NCBI RefSeq assembly: GCF_002368335.1
Contig: NZ_AP018288.1
Span: 1,293,526 to 1,357,525 of the forward strand
From: Nostoc sp. NIES-4103
Lineage (GTDB): Bacteria > Cyanobacteriota > Cyanobacteriia > Cyanobacteriales > Nostocaceae
Direction of reading: 5' to 3'
DNA: 64,000 nucleotides
A model generated the notes under the pieces. That model was not told the origin of the DNA and did no database searches. It was given only the letters and a program-made list of their open reading frames with translations. A program made the translations under genes and the position numbers. Of this stretch, positions 50,654-60,261 are shown piece after piece; positions within the stretch are counted from its first letter, which is position 1; each line of letters starts with the position of its first letter.

Positions 50654-51761
50654 CACAATCCAAAATCAATACACGCCAGATTACGTTTCTCCTCCTGGCG
50701 AGACTCTTCAAGAAATTCTCGAAGAGCGGGGTATGTCTCAAGCAGAACTGGCGGAACGTACAGGAAGACCTAAAAAAACAATTAACGAAATCATCAATGC
50801 CAAAGCAGCTATTACTCCTGAAACAGCATTGCAGCTAGAGCGTGTATTAGGTATAAGAGCTAGTTTTTGGAACAATCGTGAACGACAATACCGCGAAGCT
50901 TTAGCACGACAACAAGAACAGGAGCGCTTGCAAAAACAAGCCACATGGCTTAAACAAATTCCTGTAAAAACCATGATTGATTTTGGTTGGATTCAGCACT
51001 ATCAGGACAAAGTTGAGCAATTGCGGGAAGTGCTAAATTTTTTCGCCGTCGCCTCCCCTGAACAATGGGAGGGAATATGGTGTAGTACTCATGTGGATTT
51101 TCGCAAATCGCAAGCTTTTCAAAGTGAGCCTGGTGCAATGGCTGCTTGGCTGCGTCAAGGAGAAGTTGAAGCAGCTGAGATTCATTGTGCTACCTATGAT
51201 GCAAATAAGTTTAGGGAGGCGTTGTTACAAGTCCGCGCTTTAACAACGCAACCACCAGAAATTTTTCAACCAGAAGTTGTGCGACTGTGCGCCCAGACAG
51301 GAGTAGCTGTAGTTTTTATACCGCAGCTTCCCAAGACAAGGGTCAGTGGAGCAACACGCTGGTTAAATTCACAAAAAGCGCTAATTCAACTCAGCCTGCG
51401 GTATAAAACTGATGACCATCTGTGGTTCGCTTTCTTCCACGAATCTGGTCATATTCTGTTGCATGGTAAGCGTGATGTCTTTCTTGAAGGCAAAGGTGTT
51501 GCTGCTGTTGAGGATTTAACGAAGGAGGAAGAAGCAAATAAATTCGCAGCGAATATACTTATCCCCCCTATGGAATTGAAGCGATTTCTAGCATCAGGTC
51601 AACAGCGCAGTAGGGTGGGTATTGAACAGTTTGCGACTGAAATTGGCATTGCACCGGGGATCATAGTTGGCAGACTTCAGCATGATGGAATTTTACCCCC
51701 TAGTCATTGCAACGACTTAAAGCGTCGATTTGAATGGGTCTTAGATGAGACAGAAAGCTAA
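50646..51761 (+). CDS. higA: HigA-type antitoxin fused to ImmA/IrrE-type peptidase domain
   Basis: 371 residues. Residues about 10-75 are a HigA-family HTH ('PGETLQEILEERGMSQAELAERTGRPKKTINEIINAKAAIT'-type, here described only in part). The rest is an ImmA/IrrE-like domain with the metallopeptidase motif HESGH (in 'WFAFFHESGHILLHGK') and 'EEEANKFAANILIP'. The fusion suggests an antitoxin that can be cleaved or that itself cleaves a regulator under stress. Coupled to the toxin gene by overlap. Confidence 0.88.
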   Translation: MSNTIQNQYTPDYVSPPGETLQEILEERGMSQAELAERTGRPKKTINEIINAKAAITPETALQLERVLGIRASFWNNRERQYREALARQQEQERLQKQATWLKQIPVKTMIDFGWIQHYQDKVEQLREVLNFFAVASPEQWEGIWCSTHVDFRKSQAFQSEPGAMAAWLRQGEVEAAEIHCATYDANKFREALLQVRALTTQPPEIFQPEVVRLCAQTGVAVVFIPQLPKTRVSGATRWLNSQKALIQLSLRYKTDDHLWFAFFHESGHILLHGKRDVFLEGKGVAAVEDLTKEEEANKFAANILIPPMELKRFLASGQQRSRVGIEQFATEIGIAPGIIVGRLQHDGILPPSHCNDLKRRFEWVLDETES

Positions 51762-52210
51762 TCATTCGACGCTCAACAGCTGTATTTAAACGGCAGTAAT
51801 TTCATGTCAGGATAATTTAAGTCCTATTTTATCAAACAGAATTCAGGAGTCAGGAGTCAGAATTCAGTTGGGTATTCTGTACGAGTGGCGGATGAAAAGG
51901 GCGCGTTTTTGCACCCCCACTAAATCGAAGATGAGCGTGGTCAACAAGATAGTGGTGGGTCTGAATCCCCCACGAAGAGCGTTCTGACTCCTGAATTCAG
52001 TTGGGGCTGAATTCTTCTTCAATAGATACCTTGTAAATTGGTTAGAATCTGACTCCTGAACGATCGCTAATCCTGTGCTGATTCTTGCTCTGTAGTTGCT
52101 GGTAAAGAAATCTTAACATTAAGCGATCGCCATGCCCATGGGGTGGAATTAAAGTCCGAAATCTGGTGTTCTACAACAGTAGTAATAACTTTAACCTCCC
52201 AAAAAAAGCT
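51762..52210. other. Intergenic region with caggagtcag repeats
   Basis: 'caggagtcag' repeats at about 51845-51860 occur inverted as 'ctgactcctgaa' at about 51986 and 52050, with a direct 'gaattcagttggg' pair. The layout suggests a small inverted-repeat element of about 210 bases. No gene seen; HIP1 sites at 52062 and 52122. Confidence 0.5.
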
Positions 52211-53629
52211 ATGGTTGACAAACTCCCAGAATTAGAGCAGATTGAATCAAGCCTCAGCCATTACGAGCAAATCCTTGCTTGTGAGCCAAATCGTGGAGAA
52301 GCTTGGCACATTCGCGGCCACCTGCTTTGCAAACTCAAGCGTTATGAAGAAGCGATCGCAAGTTATGATCAAGCGCTGGAAATCATGCCTAATGATTACG
52401 CCTCCTGGTATGAAAGAGGTTTTGCATTAGCTGTGTTGCGTCGTTATGAAGAAGCGATCGCTAGTTATGATCGGGTAATTGACTTGCAATCAGACCATAC
52501 CGCAGCTTGGTATGCTCGTGGAAGAGCATTTTTTAACCTAGGAAAGTTTCAAGCAGCTTTTGAGAACTACGAGCAAGCCAGTAAATTAGAACCGGAAAAT
52601 GAGCAAATCTGGCTAGAGAAAGGACGGACGTTGCTATGTTTAGAACGCCCTGGCCCAGCACGCTTGAGTTTCAGCCGAGCGACGCAATCTAATCCAAATT
52701 CAGCTAAAGCTTGGTATTTTTATGCAGTCACTCTAGAAGCAACAGGAAATTTAAATAAGGCACTTGATAGCTTTGATAAATCACTGGCACTAGAACCAAA
52801 TTCTCCTGATGTTTGGACTGATCGAGGTATACTACTCAGAAAACTAGAGCAATATGACGCAGCTTTAGAAAGTTACGCTCAAGCATTACAAATACAGCCA
52901 GATTTTAGTCCGGCTTGGCTGAATCGAGGAGCGTTGTTTTGTGACTACCTTTACGATTTTGAAGAAGCCCTAGCCAGCTTCCAGCAAGCTGTAGAAGTTG
53001 ATCCAAATAATCCTCTTGCTTGGTATAACCAAGGCAATGCTTTGAGAAGTCTGAAGCGTTATAAATCAGCAATTGTTAGCTATGATCAGGCTCTAGAATT
53101 ACGACCAGATTATTCTGCTGCTCAGTATGAGAAAGACTGGGTAATATGTCTATTAAAAAACAATGATCCAGAAAAAATTACCCATGACTTTGCACTGAAA
53201 ATTGTAAATCGTGCCATTGAAGTTTTCTTGTATTATCAAAGTGATGATGAACAAATTATCAAAATTCTCCATAAATACGGTATAAGTTTAGGTTATGCTG
53301 AGGAACTAGTTACTTTCATTCCTTTAGCATTCGGTCGTGTTTATCTTGAAGATAAAGGTGCTGTATTATCACAAAATTTGGTGTGGATTGACTTAAATTC
53401 TCAAAAGAAAAATACAGTCTCTTTATCTACTCAAATTATCTTTCAGACAGCCTACCAGGTGGCGAGTGAATGGATGAACGACAAAAGTAAGGATCTTGAC
53501 TTTATATTTCTAGCCCAATGGAGTCCAGAAGTAAAAGCGGCTGACCAATTGTTGAAATCTGGCTCTAAATTAGAAGATTGTCAATTCTCAGAACCAATAG
53601 CTTATCGTGAGCATCAGCAAGGGAAATAG
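52211..53629 (+). CDS. Cytoplasmic TPR protein
   Basis: 472 residues from ATG 52211 (MVDKLPELEQ); a GTG at 52166 would add a poor 15-residue leader. About nine 34-residue TPRs (roughly 20-325) of the 'AWYxRGxALxxLxRYEEAIASYDQALEIxP' type, followed by an unrecognised C-terminal domain of about 140 residues ('YGISLGYAEELVTFIPLAFGRVYLE'). No signal peptide, so unlike the exported TPR proteins elsewhere in the window; a scaffold role is likely. Monocistronic. Confidence 0.85.
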   Translation: MVDKLPELEQIESSLSHYEQILACEPNRGEAWHIRGHLLCKLKRYEEAIASYDQALEIMPNDYASWYERGFALAVLRRYEEAIASYDRVIDLQSDHTAAWYARGRAFFNLGKFQAAFENYEQASKLEPENEQIWLEKGRTLLCLERPGPARLSFSRATQSNPNSAKAWYFYAVTLEATGNLNKALDSFDKSLALEPNSPDVWTDRGILLRKLEQYDAALESYAQALQIQPDFSPAWLNRGALFCDYLYDFEEALASFQQAVEVDPNNPLAWYNQGNALRSLKRYKSAIVSYDQALELRPDYSAAQYEKDWVICLLKNNDPEKITHDFALKIVNRAIEVFLYYQSDDEQIIKILHKYGISLGYAEELVTFIPLAFGRVYLEDKGAVLSQNLVWIDLNSQKKNTVSLSTQIIFQTAYQVASEWMNDKSKDLDFIFLAQWSPEVKAADQLLKSGSKLEDCQFSEPIAYREHQQGK

Positions 53630-53760
53630 ACAGATAAACCTTGGTGGAAGTTTTGGTAGCAAAGGGAACATTTGAGCTTATCGGCATTTCATATTGATTT
53701 CATTTCTGAGTGACAAACTAGAAAGTGAATATTGAATTAGGAAACTGTGAGATCAGACTT

Positions 53761-54438
53761 ATGCGATTTTGTCTATTGAAAAATGGCTTTTTGGCGTTGA
53801 CATTTGTAGCGATCGCCTCAACCAACGGGTTAATAACAGCCTGTTCCAATACCGCTTCCCAGAACCAAAGCCAAGCCCCAAACACAACCACTACCAATAC
53901 TAGCGACAACCAGGTGCTAAACCACAGCATGGGAATGGATTTAGGCCCAGCTGATGCTAACTTCGATTTACGGTTTATCGACGCTATGATACCGCATCAT
54001 CAAGGTGCTGTGGAAATGGCTAAAGAAGCCCAGACAAAATCTAAACGTCCCGAAATCAAAAAGCTAGCAGACAATATCATCAAATCGCAAAATCAGGAAA
54101 TTACTCAGATGAAGCAGTGGCGACAAGCTTGGTATCCCAAAGCCGGAAATCAACCAATGGCTTATCACAGTAAAATGGGTCACATGATGGAAATGTCATC
54201 TGAGCAAATGAAAGCCATGATGATGACTCAGGACTTGGGTGCAGCCGATGCTCAGTTTGATTTGCGCTTTATTAATGCTATGATTCCTCACCATCAAGGA
54301 GCTGTAACAATGGCACAAGATGCCTTGAAAAAGTCCAAACGCCCTGAAATCAAGACATTAGCTCAAGAAATTATCAAAGCACAAGATACAGAAATTAACC
54401 AAATGCAGCAGTGGCGAAAAGCCTGGTACAGTCAGTAG
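53761..54438 (+). CDS. DUF305 lipoprotein with duplicated domain
   Basis: 225 residues from ATG 53761. The lipoprotein signal (hydrophobic 8-22, lipobox LITAC) predicts attachment to a membrane outside the cytoplasm. Two DUF305 (ferritin-like) copies follow, each with 'AMIPHHQGAV' and ending 'QMxQWRxAWY'. His/Met-rich spacing (MGHMMEMSSEQM) suggests copper or other metal binding, as known for some family members. The first copy starts with 'LGPADANFDLRFID', the second with 'LGAADAQFDLRFIN', a clear internal duplication. Confidence 0.9.
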   Translation: MRFCLLKNGFLALTFVAIASTNGLITACSNTASQNQSQAPNTTTTNTSDNQVLNHSMGMDLGPADANFDLRFIDAMIPHHQGAVEMAKEAQTKSKRPEIKKLADNIIKSQNQEITQMKQWRQAWYPKAGNQPMAYHSKMGHMMEMSSEQMKAMMMTQDLGAADAQFDLRFINAMIPHHQGAVTMAQDALKKSKRPEIKTLAQEIIKAQDTEINQMQQWRKAWYSQ

Positions 54439-54671
54439 TACTTTTTTACTTTAATGTTGATACAAATGGGGAGCAGGGGCGCGGGGGGGCAGGGGTGAAA
54501 GAATTTGTATCAGTGATTGAGTAAAATGGTATAAGCTAAAATCCATTGGCTGCTACACCGCATTCTCAATTAACCCTGCGGTGGGCGCTGCCGAAAACCT
54601 AAAAATAAGGGTTTGAGCGAACCAATAGCAGTGCCCACCATTGCAATAAACCAACTGGTGCAATATTTTAG

Positions 54672-55255
54672 CTACCAAACTTTACTCATATTTAGGACAA
54701 ACCCAGGCAGTACAGGCTCACCACTAACACTAGCAGGATTATCCAAACATTCTTCTGGCAATCCAGGACGATAAATATAGACTTGATGTTGCTTGCGGTC
54801 AATTAACAAGCCTAACTGTATTCCTGGCTCTTTGATGTATTCTGCCATTTTTTCCTTCAAAGGTTGAAGGTTGTCGCTGGGGTATCTGAGTTCGACTACA
54901 AAATCTGGACAAATGGGTGCAAATCTTTCTTGTTGTTCTGAAGACAAAGCATTCCACCGTTCCAGCTTAATCCAGGAAGCATCAGGCGATCTGTTAGCAC
55001 CAGTTGATAGCTGAAATCCTGTACTAGAGTCAAAAGTTATACCTGTACCATCTTGTTCTGACCACACCCACAACTGGCCAAATATGTTGCCTCCCCGGTT
55101 TCCTGTCGCCCCTTGAAGGGTGACATAATTGATATCTCTCCAAATTGATTCCGCTCAATGCGTAAGTCCCGATTAACCTGGCAGAACTCAAAGAACTGTT
55201 CGTCTGTCATTTGCATTGATGGCGGAATTTGCAACACCAAGGGAGATGAAAGCAT
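54672..55255 (-). pseudogene. Uma2 family (DUF820) gene with frameshift
   Basis: The 5' part (start 55255) reads 'MTDEQFFEFCQVNRDLRIERN..ISIMSP', the 3' part reads 'WVWSEQDGTGITFDSSTGF..ICPDFVVELRYPSDNL..LGLLIDRKQ', both standard Uma2 sequence, but they are in different frames. Reading one frame on either side of a point near 55110 ('cccttcaagggg') restores SP-x-GATGNRGGNIFGQL. One indel therefore disables an otherwise complete gene. It may still be a sequencing error. Confidence 0.8.
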
Positions 55256-55470
55256 AATACCTAACCAACTGGCTGTGCTTTTACCCCCTGGATGACCAAA
55301 TTTTGAATCATACCCTGACCCAAATTAACGACATTTCAAGGGTTATAGCCTAAACAGAACACAAAACTTTGCATAAAATTGTGACCGCGTGTCCTGATTG
55401 TGAATCATAATAAAACCTAGAGTTGTCACAACTAAAAACCGAAAACTTATCCCGAATAATTCTCTAAAAA

Positions 55471-55531
55471 TGACTAATAAGTACAACTTAAATGACAAAA
55501 TATGGTTCAAAGTGACTAAGATATGATTCAA
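55471..55531. promoter_or_regulatory. Putative TnsB-binding repeats (left end of Tn7-like element)
   Basis: Three direct copies of a TGAC(t/a)AA..ATATG(a/g)TTCAA-type site begin at 55471, 55493 and 55513, about 20 bases apart, roughly 110 bases upstream of the tnsAB start. The spacing and position are as expected for the transposon end beside the transposase gene. The exact outer boundary is not clear; the region from about 55374 could belong to it. Confidence 0.45.
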
Positions 55532-55621
55532 TTCGCGTCTTGTTGGTGTTTTGAGAAGACTGTTGTGAAGTTTGTGAATTAAGAGTATTACATAGGTCAC
55601 GCTCCCGGAGGTGAGGCTCAA

Positions 55622-58345
55622 ATGAATGAATTCGAGTTTGAAGATTGGTGTAGGCAACAGCAACTAGCAACCACCACCATTCATTTGATTACACTCCTGA
55701 GGAAATCCCCACCCTCACGTCGGGTACAAGGACGAACCAAGAACGTTTGTGGCGTGTACCCTAGTTCTAAAATGGGGGTCACAATTCAATTCGAGAGCCA
55801 TACAGTGGAATTGTGGGCGATTTACTTGATGGAACACGACCCCAAAGTTTTAGAGTTCTACGACCAGCCCCCACCATTCAAAATCCAGTACAAAAATCAA
55901 GCAGGGCGTAATATCGGTCATTATCATACCCCTGACTTTTTTGTATTACGTCATGATGGTGCTTGCTGGGAGGAGTGGAAAACAGTTAAGGAACTAGAGA
56001 ACTTAGCACAAAAATATCCTGGGCGTTATCAAAAAACAGCATCCGGTCATTGGCGTTGCCCACCAGGAGAAGCACACGCATCACAATTTGGTCTAAAATA
56101 CTGCGTTCGTACTGATACCGAATTGAATCCCGTTTTTACCCAGAACTTAATGTTTTTGTCGGATTACCTGGGATTTAAATCAAATTTGACAACAGATGTA
56201 CACTCGACAGTTCTGGCTTACCTGGAAGCAAATCCAGGAATAACGATTGCAGCATTGCTACAAGAATTAAATGATGTATGTGCCAATGACATATACATCA
56301 TGATTGCAACTGAGCTTGTGTACGTGGATTTGTCTGCTGTCCCCTTAGTTGAACATTACAGGACACGATTATGGGTAAGTCAACAAAATCATGACGCTTA
56401 TACACACGCATCTGTTGTAGGAGTAACTACAAAGAATACTCCCAGTAGTCCCACAACACTGCTACCTAACACATCCCTAATGTGGGATTCTGCGCTATGG
56501 ACTTTAGTTAACTATGGCCAGACAACAACCACGCTATTACCAGAGTCAGGCTTCCCAATACAGTTGCCCACAGCATTTTTTCTCCAGTTATTCGACAGTG
56601 GCACCATTAAAATCCATAACGGAGTTACAGATGCAACTATAAATGAAACAGTACGGGCTTTAATGGAGGCCGCAAATCCTGTTCACTTAAAAGAAGCGAA
56701 CCGAAAATTTAATATAGTACAAGCATATTTCCAACGCCATACAGATATCTATCAAGACATCAACCCACGTACCTTGCGTAGATGGGTACAACAGTTCCGT
56801 TCAGCAGAAGCAAGTAATGGTTGCGGTTATGTCGGGTTGCTACCACGCACACATCAGCAAGGGAATCGTCAACCAAAATCGCCCACAGATTCAAGTGAAT
56901 TATTAGATAAATTTATTAAAGAGCATTTTGAAACACCAAGACAAGCGACAGGTGCTTCAGTATATCGGGCGTATGTCAGAGCCTGTACAGCATTAAATAT
57001 ACAACCCCTTAGTAACCGCACTTTCTACCAGCGTTTAAAAAAACGCCCAACCCATGAGCAGACATTAAAGCGTCAGGGAGCAAAAGCCGCATACGCAACA
57101 GAGCCTTTTGTCTGGGAACTAGCTTTAAATACACGTCCTCACGGCAACCGTCCTCTGGAGATAGTTCATATCGACCATACCGAACTTGATATTGAATTAC
57201 GCTCACAAGCTACAGGCCGGTTACTGGGACGACCTTGGTTAACATTACTGACCGATGCCTATTCCCGGCGAATATTAGCAGTTTATCTGACTTTCGATGC
57301 ACCTTCTTACAGGTCTTGCATGATGGGGCTACGTATTTTAGTCCAGCGCCAAGGTCGTTTTCCCTCAACACTTGTTGTCGATGGAGGCAAAGAATTCCAC
57401 AGTATATACTTTGACACCTTGCTGGCACGTTACCACTGCACCAAGAAAACAAGACCTGGTGGCAAACCCCGCTTCGGGTCAGTAATTGAACGATTATTTG
57501 GGACGACAAATACTGAATTTATCTATAACCTACTAGGTAACACCCAAGCAAGTAAACAGCCCCGCCAACTTACCAAAACTGTTGACCCAAAACAGTTAGC
57601 TGTCTGGAATTTGGGGGATTTATATACTTACCTGACCCAATGGGCTTACTCGATTTACGACTCAAATCATCACGACTCATTGGGTGCGTCTCCAGACGTT
57701 GTTTATACCGAAGGGTTGTCAATTGCCGGAGAACGCTTACACCGAAGAATTGCCTATAACGAAGAGTTCCTCATGGCAACACGTCCTTCCACCCCCAAAG
57801 GTCAGGCGAAAGTTCAGCCGGGATATGGGATTAAAGTCAATTATCTCTACTATTGGAGTGATGCTTTCCGCAATCCCAATGTAGAAAAAACATTAGTACC
57901 AGTACGCTACGACCCTTTTGATATGGGAGTTGCTTACGCCTATGTTGATGGGCGCTGGGTGAGATGTATCTCTCAGTATTACAGTACTTTCGTGGGACGC
58001 ACTGAAAAAGAAGTGTTGTTAGCTGCACAAGAAATTAGGCAATTGAACAAACGTAGCGCCACGGCGACGAATTTGAATGCTAAACATTTAGCTGACTTCA
58101 TTGCCAATGTCCTTGAACATGAAGCCTTGTTGTTGCAAAGATTGCGTGATTTGGAAAGTAAACGTTTACTAGACAATTTAACGTCTAGTAATTCTTCTGA
58201 CCCATCAGTATCAGTAAACCAAGTTCATTCAACATTTGCTGTATTGGCACAACAGAGTTCAGATATTGCATCGCAGCACGTACCACAAAGAAACGTTGAA
58301 CCGTTGGATCTAAGTTCACTGCCAATATTAGCGGAATACAAATAG
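55622..58345 (+). CDS. tnsAB: TnsA-TnsB fusion transposase of a Tn7-like element
   Basis: 907 residues. The N-terminal part (about 1-200) is a TnsA-type endonuclease: 'FESHTVELW' (Glu), 'HYHTPDFF' (Asp) and 'EEWKTVKE' (Lys). The rest is TnsB: helical DNA-binding region, then a DDE integrase core with Asp518 (HIDHTELD), Asp587 (VVDGGKEF) and Glu623 (GSVIERLFG), DD35E spacing, and a C-terminal barrel and tail that binds TnsC. All catalytic residues are present. Fused TnsAB occurs in cyanobacterial Tn7-like elements, including some type I CAST. No TniQ/TnsD or Cas genes adjoin. Confidence 0.9.
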   Translation: MNEFEFEDWCRQQQLATTTIHLITLLRKSPPSRRVQGRTKNVCGVYPSSKMGVTIQFESHTVELWAIYLMEHDPKVLEFYDQPPPFKIQYKNQAGRNIGHYHTPDFFVLRHDGACWEEWKTVKELENLAQKYPGRYQKTASGHWRCPPGEAHASQFGLKYCVRTDTELNPVFTQNLMFLSDYLGFKSNLTTDVHSTVLAYLEANPGITIAALLQELNDVCANDIYIMIATELVYVDLSAVPLVEHYRTRLWVSQQNHDAYTHASVVGVTTKNTPSSPTTLLPNTSLMWDSALWTLVNYGQTTTTLLPESGFPIQLPTAFFLQLFDSGTIKIHNGVTDATINETVRALMEAANPVHLKEANRKFNIVQAYFQRHTDIYQDINPRTLRRWVQQFRSAEASNGCGYVGLLPRTHQQGNRQPKSPTDSSELLDKFIKEHFETPRQATGASVYRAYVRACTALNIQPLSNRTFYQRLKKRPTHEQTLKRQGAKAAYATEPFVWELALNTRPHGNRPLEIVHIDHTELDIELRSQATGRLLGRPWLTLLTDAYSRRILAVYLTFDAPSYRSCMMGLRILVQRQGRFPSTLVVDGGKEFHSIYFDTLLARYHCTKKTRPGGKPRFGSVIERLFGTTNTEFIYNLLGNTQASKQPRQLTKTVDPKQLAVWNLGDLYTYLTQWAYSIYDSNHHDSLGASPDVVYTEGLSIAGERLHRRIAYNEEFLMATRPSTPKGQAKVQPGYGIKVNYLYYWSDAFRNPNVEKTLVPVRYDPFDMGVAYAYVDGRWVRCISQYYSTFVGRTEKEVLLAAQEIRQLNKRSATATNLNAKHLADFIANVLEHEALLLQRLRDLESKRLLDNLTSSNSSDPSVSVNQVHSTFAVLAQQSSDIASQHVPQRNVEPLDLSSLPILAEYK

Positions 58346-58370
58346 ATGGATTTAAACAGGAACAGGAGCG

Positions 58371-59342
58371 ATGACCAAACGTGGTGTACGCGCGGTTATC
58401 CTCGATGAAGCGCAACATTTAATGAAGATTGGGACTGGAAGTAATTCTGGCAAGCTTTTAGACCAGTTGGACTGGATTAAATCCATGACCAATGTTACAG
58501 GTGTTTTACACATCCTGATTGGTACTTACGAACTGTTAAATTTTCGGAATTTAAGTGGTCAAGCATCCCGGCGCGGTCTGGATATCCACTTTCCACGCTA
58601 TTTGTACCAAAATGAACAAGACCGTTTGGATTTTCAGGCAGCGTTATTGGCACTCCTGAAGCAAGTACCTCTTGATATTAATATTCCCGAATTAATGCAG
58701 CATTGGCTTTACTTCTATGAACATTCTATTGGCTGTCTTGGAGTCCTAAAAGACTGGCTCATCAGAGCTGTGGCTGCGGCATTAGATGATGGAAATAAAG
58801 CTTTAACTTTAAAACAGTTACACGAGCATACCCTAACGCTAGCGCAGTGCGAACGCATGGCAATAGAAGCGACTGAAGGCGAGGAAAAACTGAGCTATAT
58901 GGAGAGCCGCCGCGAACACTTGTGGCATTTGCTACAAATAGGGATGGGTTCAACGGATGTACCGACTAATGCAGTCCCTCCTGAAACTCCGTTGGTCGGA
59001 AGTGAAATCACTTCATCGAAAACAGAATCACCACCTAAAACAAAGCGGACTCGGAAAAAGCCAAACGTAACTGCACCACAAGAATTTACGACCACAACAG
59101 CAAACGAGATCCCCACAGAAAAAGCCCCGAAGAAAAAGCAGACTCGCAAGAAAACTACATCTACTCAAACGCTTGAAATTACTCAAACGCCACTTAGTAA
59201 TTCCAGTGCTGACCTTCAGACGATAACCCAGGACACGCAACAGCAAACAGATTCAAGGGGCGAGAAAAAGTCAGGCACACGGGTTGGACAACGCAAACCT
59301 AAGCGAGACACTGTTGGGCATGAATCACAGTCAACAATATAA
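58371..59342 (+). pseudogene. tnsC: TnsC-like AAA+ ATPase, internally deleted
   Basis: 323 residues open at 'MTKRGVRAVILDEAQHLMKIG', the Walker B strand, so the Walker A half of the ATPase is missing. 'GVLHILIGTYELLNF' and 'SRRGLDIHFPRY' (sensor region) identify TnsC. A separate ATG at 58346 right after the tnsAB stop (TAG-ATG) gives MDLNRNRS... and soon stops: probably the original TnsC start, now joined out of frame to the middle of the gene. The C-terminal 110 residues are Lys/Thr-rich. The product cannot hydrolyse ATP, so the element should be immobile. Confidence 0.85.
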
Positions 59343-59468
59343 GAATGATAATCATGCAGGTGGGGAAGAAGCTGCCGACGGCAGCTTCTTCCCATTTTCT
59401 TTATTAATGAGATAGGGGTGAGCCTTGCTCACCCCTATCTCCCCCAAGCTATACGATTATCATTCTTA
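59340..59468. mobile_element. 129-bp inverted-repeat element with two nested hairpins
   Basis: Perfect 14-base ends TAAGAATGATAATC (59340) and GATTATCATTCTTA (59455) enclose two further perfect palindromes: GGAAGAAGCTGCC-GAC-GGCAGCTTCTTCC (59363-59391) and GAGATAGGGGTGAGC-CTT-GCTCACCCCTATCTC (59409-59441). The first T-A-A of the element supplies the stop codon of the tnsC remnant. The hairpins may terminate transcription, though without a T-run. Confidence 0.7.
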
Positions 59469-59606
59469 CAACTCATGTCTCAAGTATGAAGTATATCTCG
59501 TCCTAACTGCTTTTGAAGTATTTCGTGACCGTTTGGCTAAATTATCGTTCAAATCACACTGGCTTTTATTTTTATTCTCGTGTAAAAACGCAGGTGTAGC
59601 CACCTT

Positions 59607-59927
59607 CTAATGTGAAGATACAAACCTCAGTCCTACTACACCTGCCACAATCAAGCTAATACAGATCATGCGTCCTAAAGTAGCAGGTTCTCTAAACAAA
59701 ACTATACCTAGCACAGCTGTCCCAATGGCTCCGATACCTGTCCAGACACCGTAGGCAGTACCTACTGGCAAGGTACGAAGTGATATTGACAACAATGCGA
59801 AACTTAATATCACACAAACAATAGTAATGATACTTGGGACTAGTTTAGTAAAGCCCTGTGCATACTTTAGACCGATCGCCCATGCAATCTCAAGCAAACC
59901 AGCAATCACAAGATAGACCCATGCCAT
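59607..59927 (-). CDS. sugE: SMR family efflux protein (SugE/Gdx-like)
   Basis: 106 residues with four membrane helices; Glu13 in 'IAGLLEIAWAIGLKYAQGF' is the essential charged residue of small multidrug resistance transporters. The 'WAIGLKYAQGFTKLVPS' and 'LPVGTAYGVWTGIGAIGTAVLGIVLFREP' patterns are closer to the SugE/Gdx (guanidinium exporter) branch than to EmrE. ATG 59927 has 'aggaga' upstream. I saw no guanidine riboswitch in front of it. Confidence 0.85.
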   Translation of the reverse strand: MAWVYLVIAGLLEIAWAIGLKYAQGFTKLVPSIITIVCVILSFALLSISLRTLPVGTAYGVWTGIGAIGTAVLGIVLFREPATLGRMICISLIVAGVVGLRFVSSH

Positions 59928-60261
59928 ATTTGCTTCTCCTGCATGTTACAAAACTTAAAGCTGTTAGTTACGTTGCGATCGCTTTCTCATCGCTGATATC
60001 AAGCAGCATGAATGCTACACGCTATGAAGAAGGAGAAGGGGGAAGGAGAAGGGGGATTGGGGTTGGTAACCCCACAATTAAGATAGGGGTTTCAAGTATG
60101 GAGGCTGATTTTTATCGCACTACCTGTCTAAAAAATCTGATTTTAATATTCTCCACAATTAAGATAGGAATTTTATACCATGTGGGGAAAACTTTTAACT
60201 TTAATTCCCTTCCCCTTCCCCTTCCCCTTTTTCTTTTCCCCTTTTTGGTCATATGTTGATT
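59928..60261. other. Intergenic region with a direct repeat
   Basis: ccacaattaagatagg occurs at 60072-60087 and 60153-60168, with low-complexity 'gaaggagaaggggg' (60028-60050) and 'cttcccc' (60210-60240) runs around it. No gene seen. Confidence 0.5.

Noticed and set aside
59928..60060. Guanidine riboswitch in front of the SMR gene
   Set aside because: SugE/Gdx genes are often riboswitch-controlled, but I could not find the conserved ykkC-type segments on the minus strand.
60072..60168. CRISPR array
   Set aside because: Only two copies of a 16-base repeat, no second spacer and no cas genes; no true array seen anywhere in the window.
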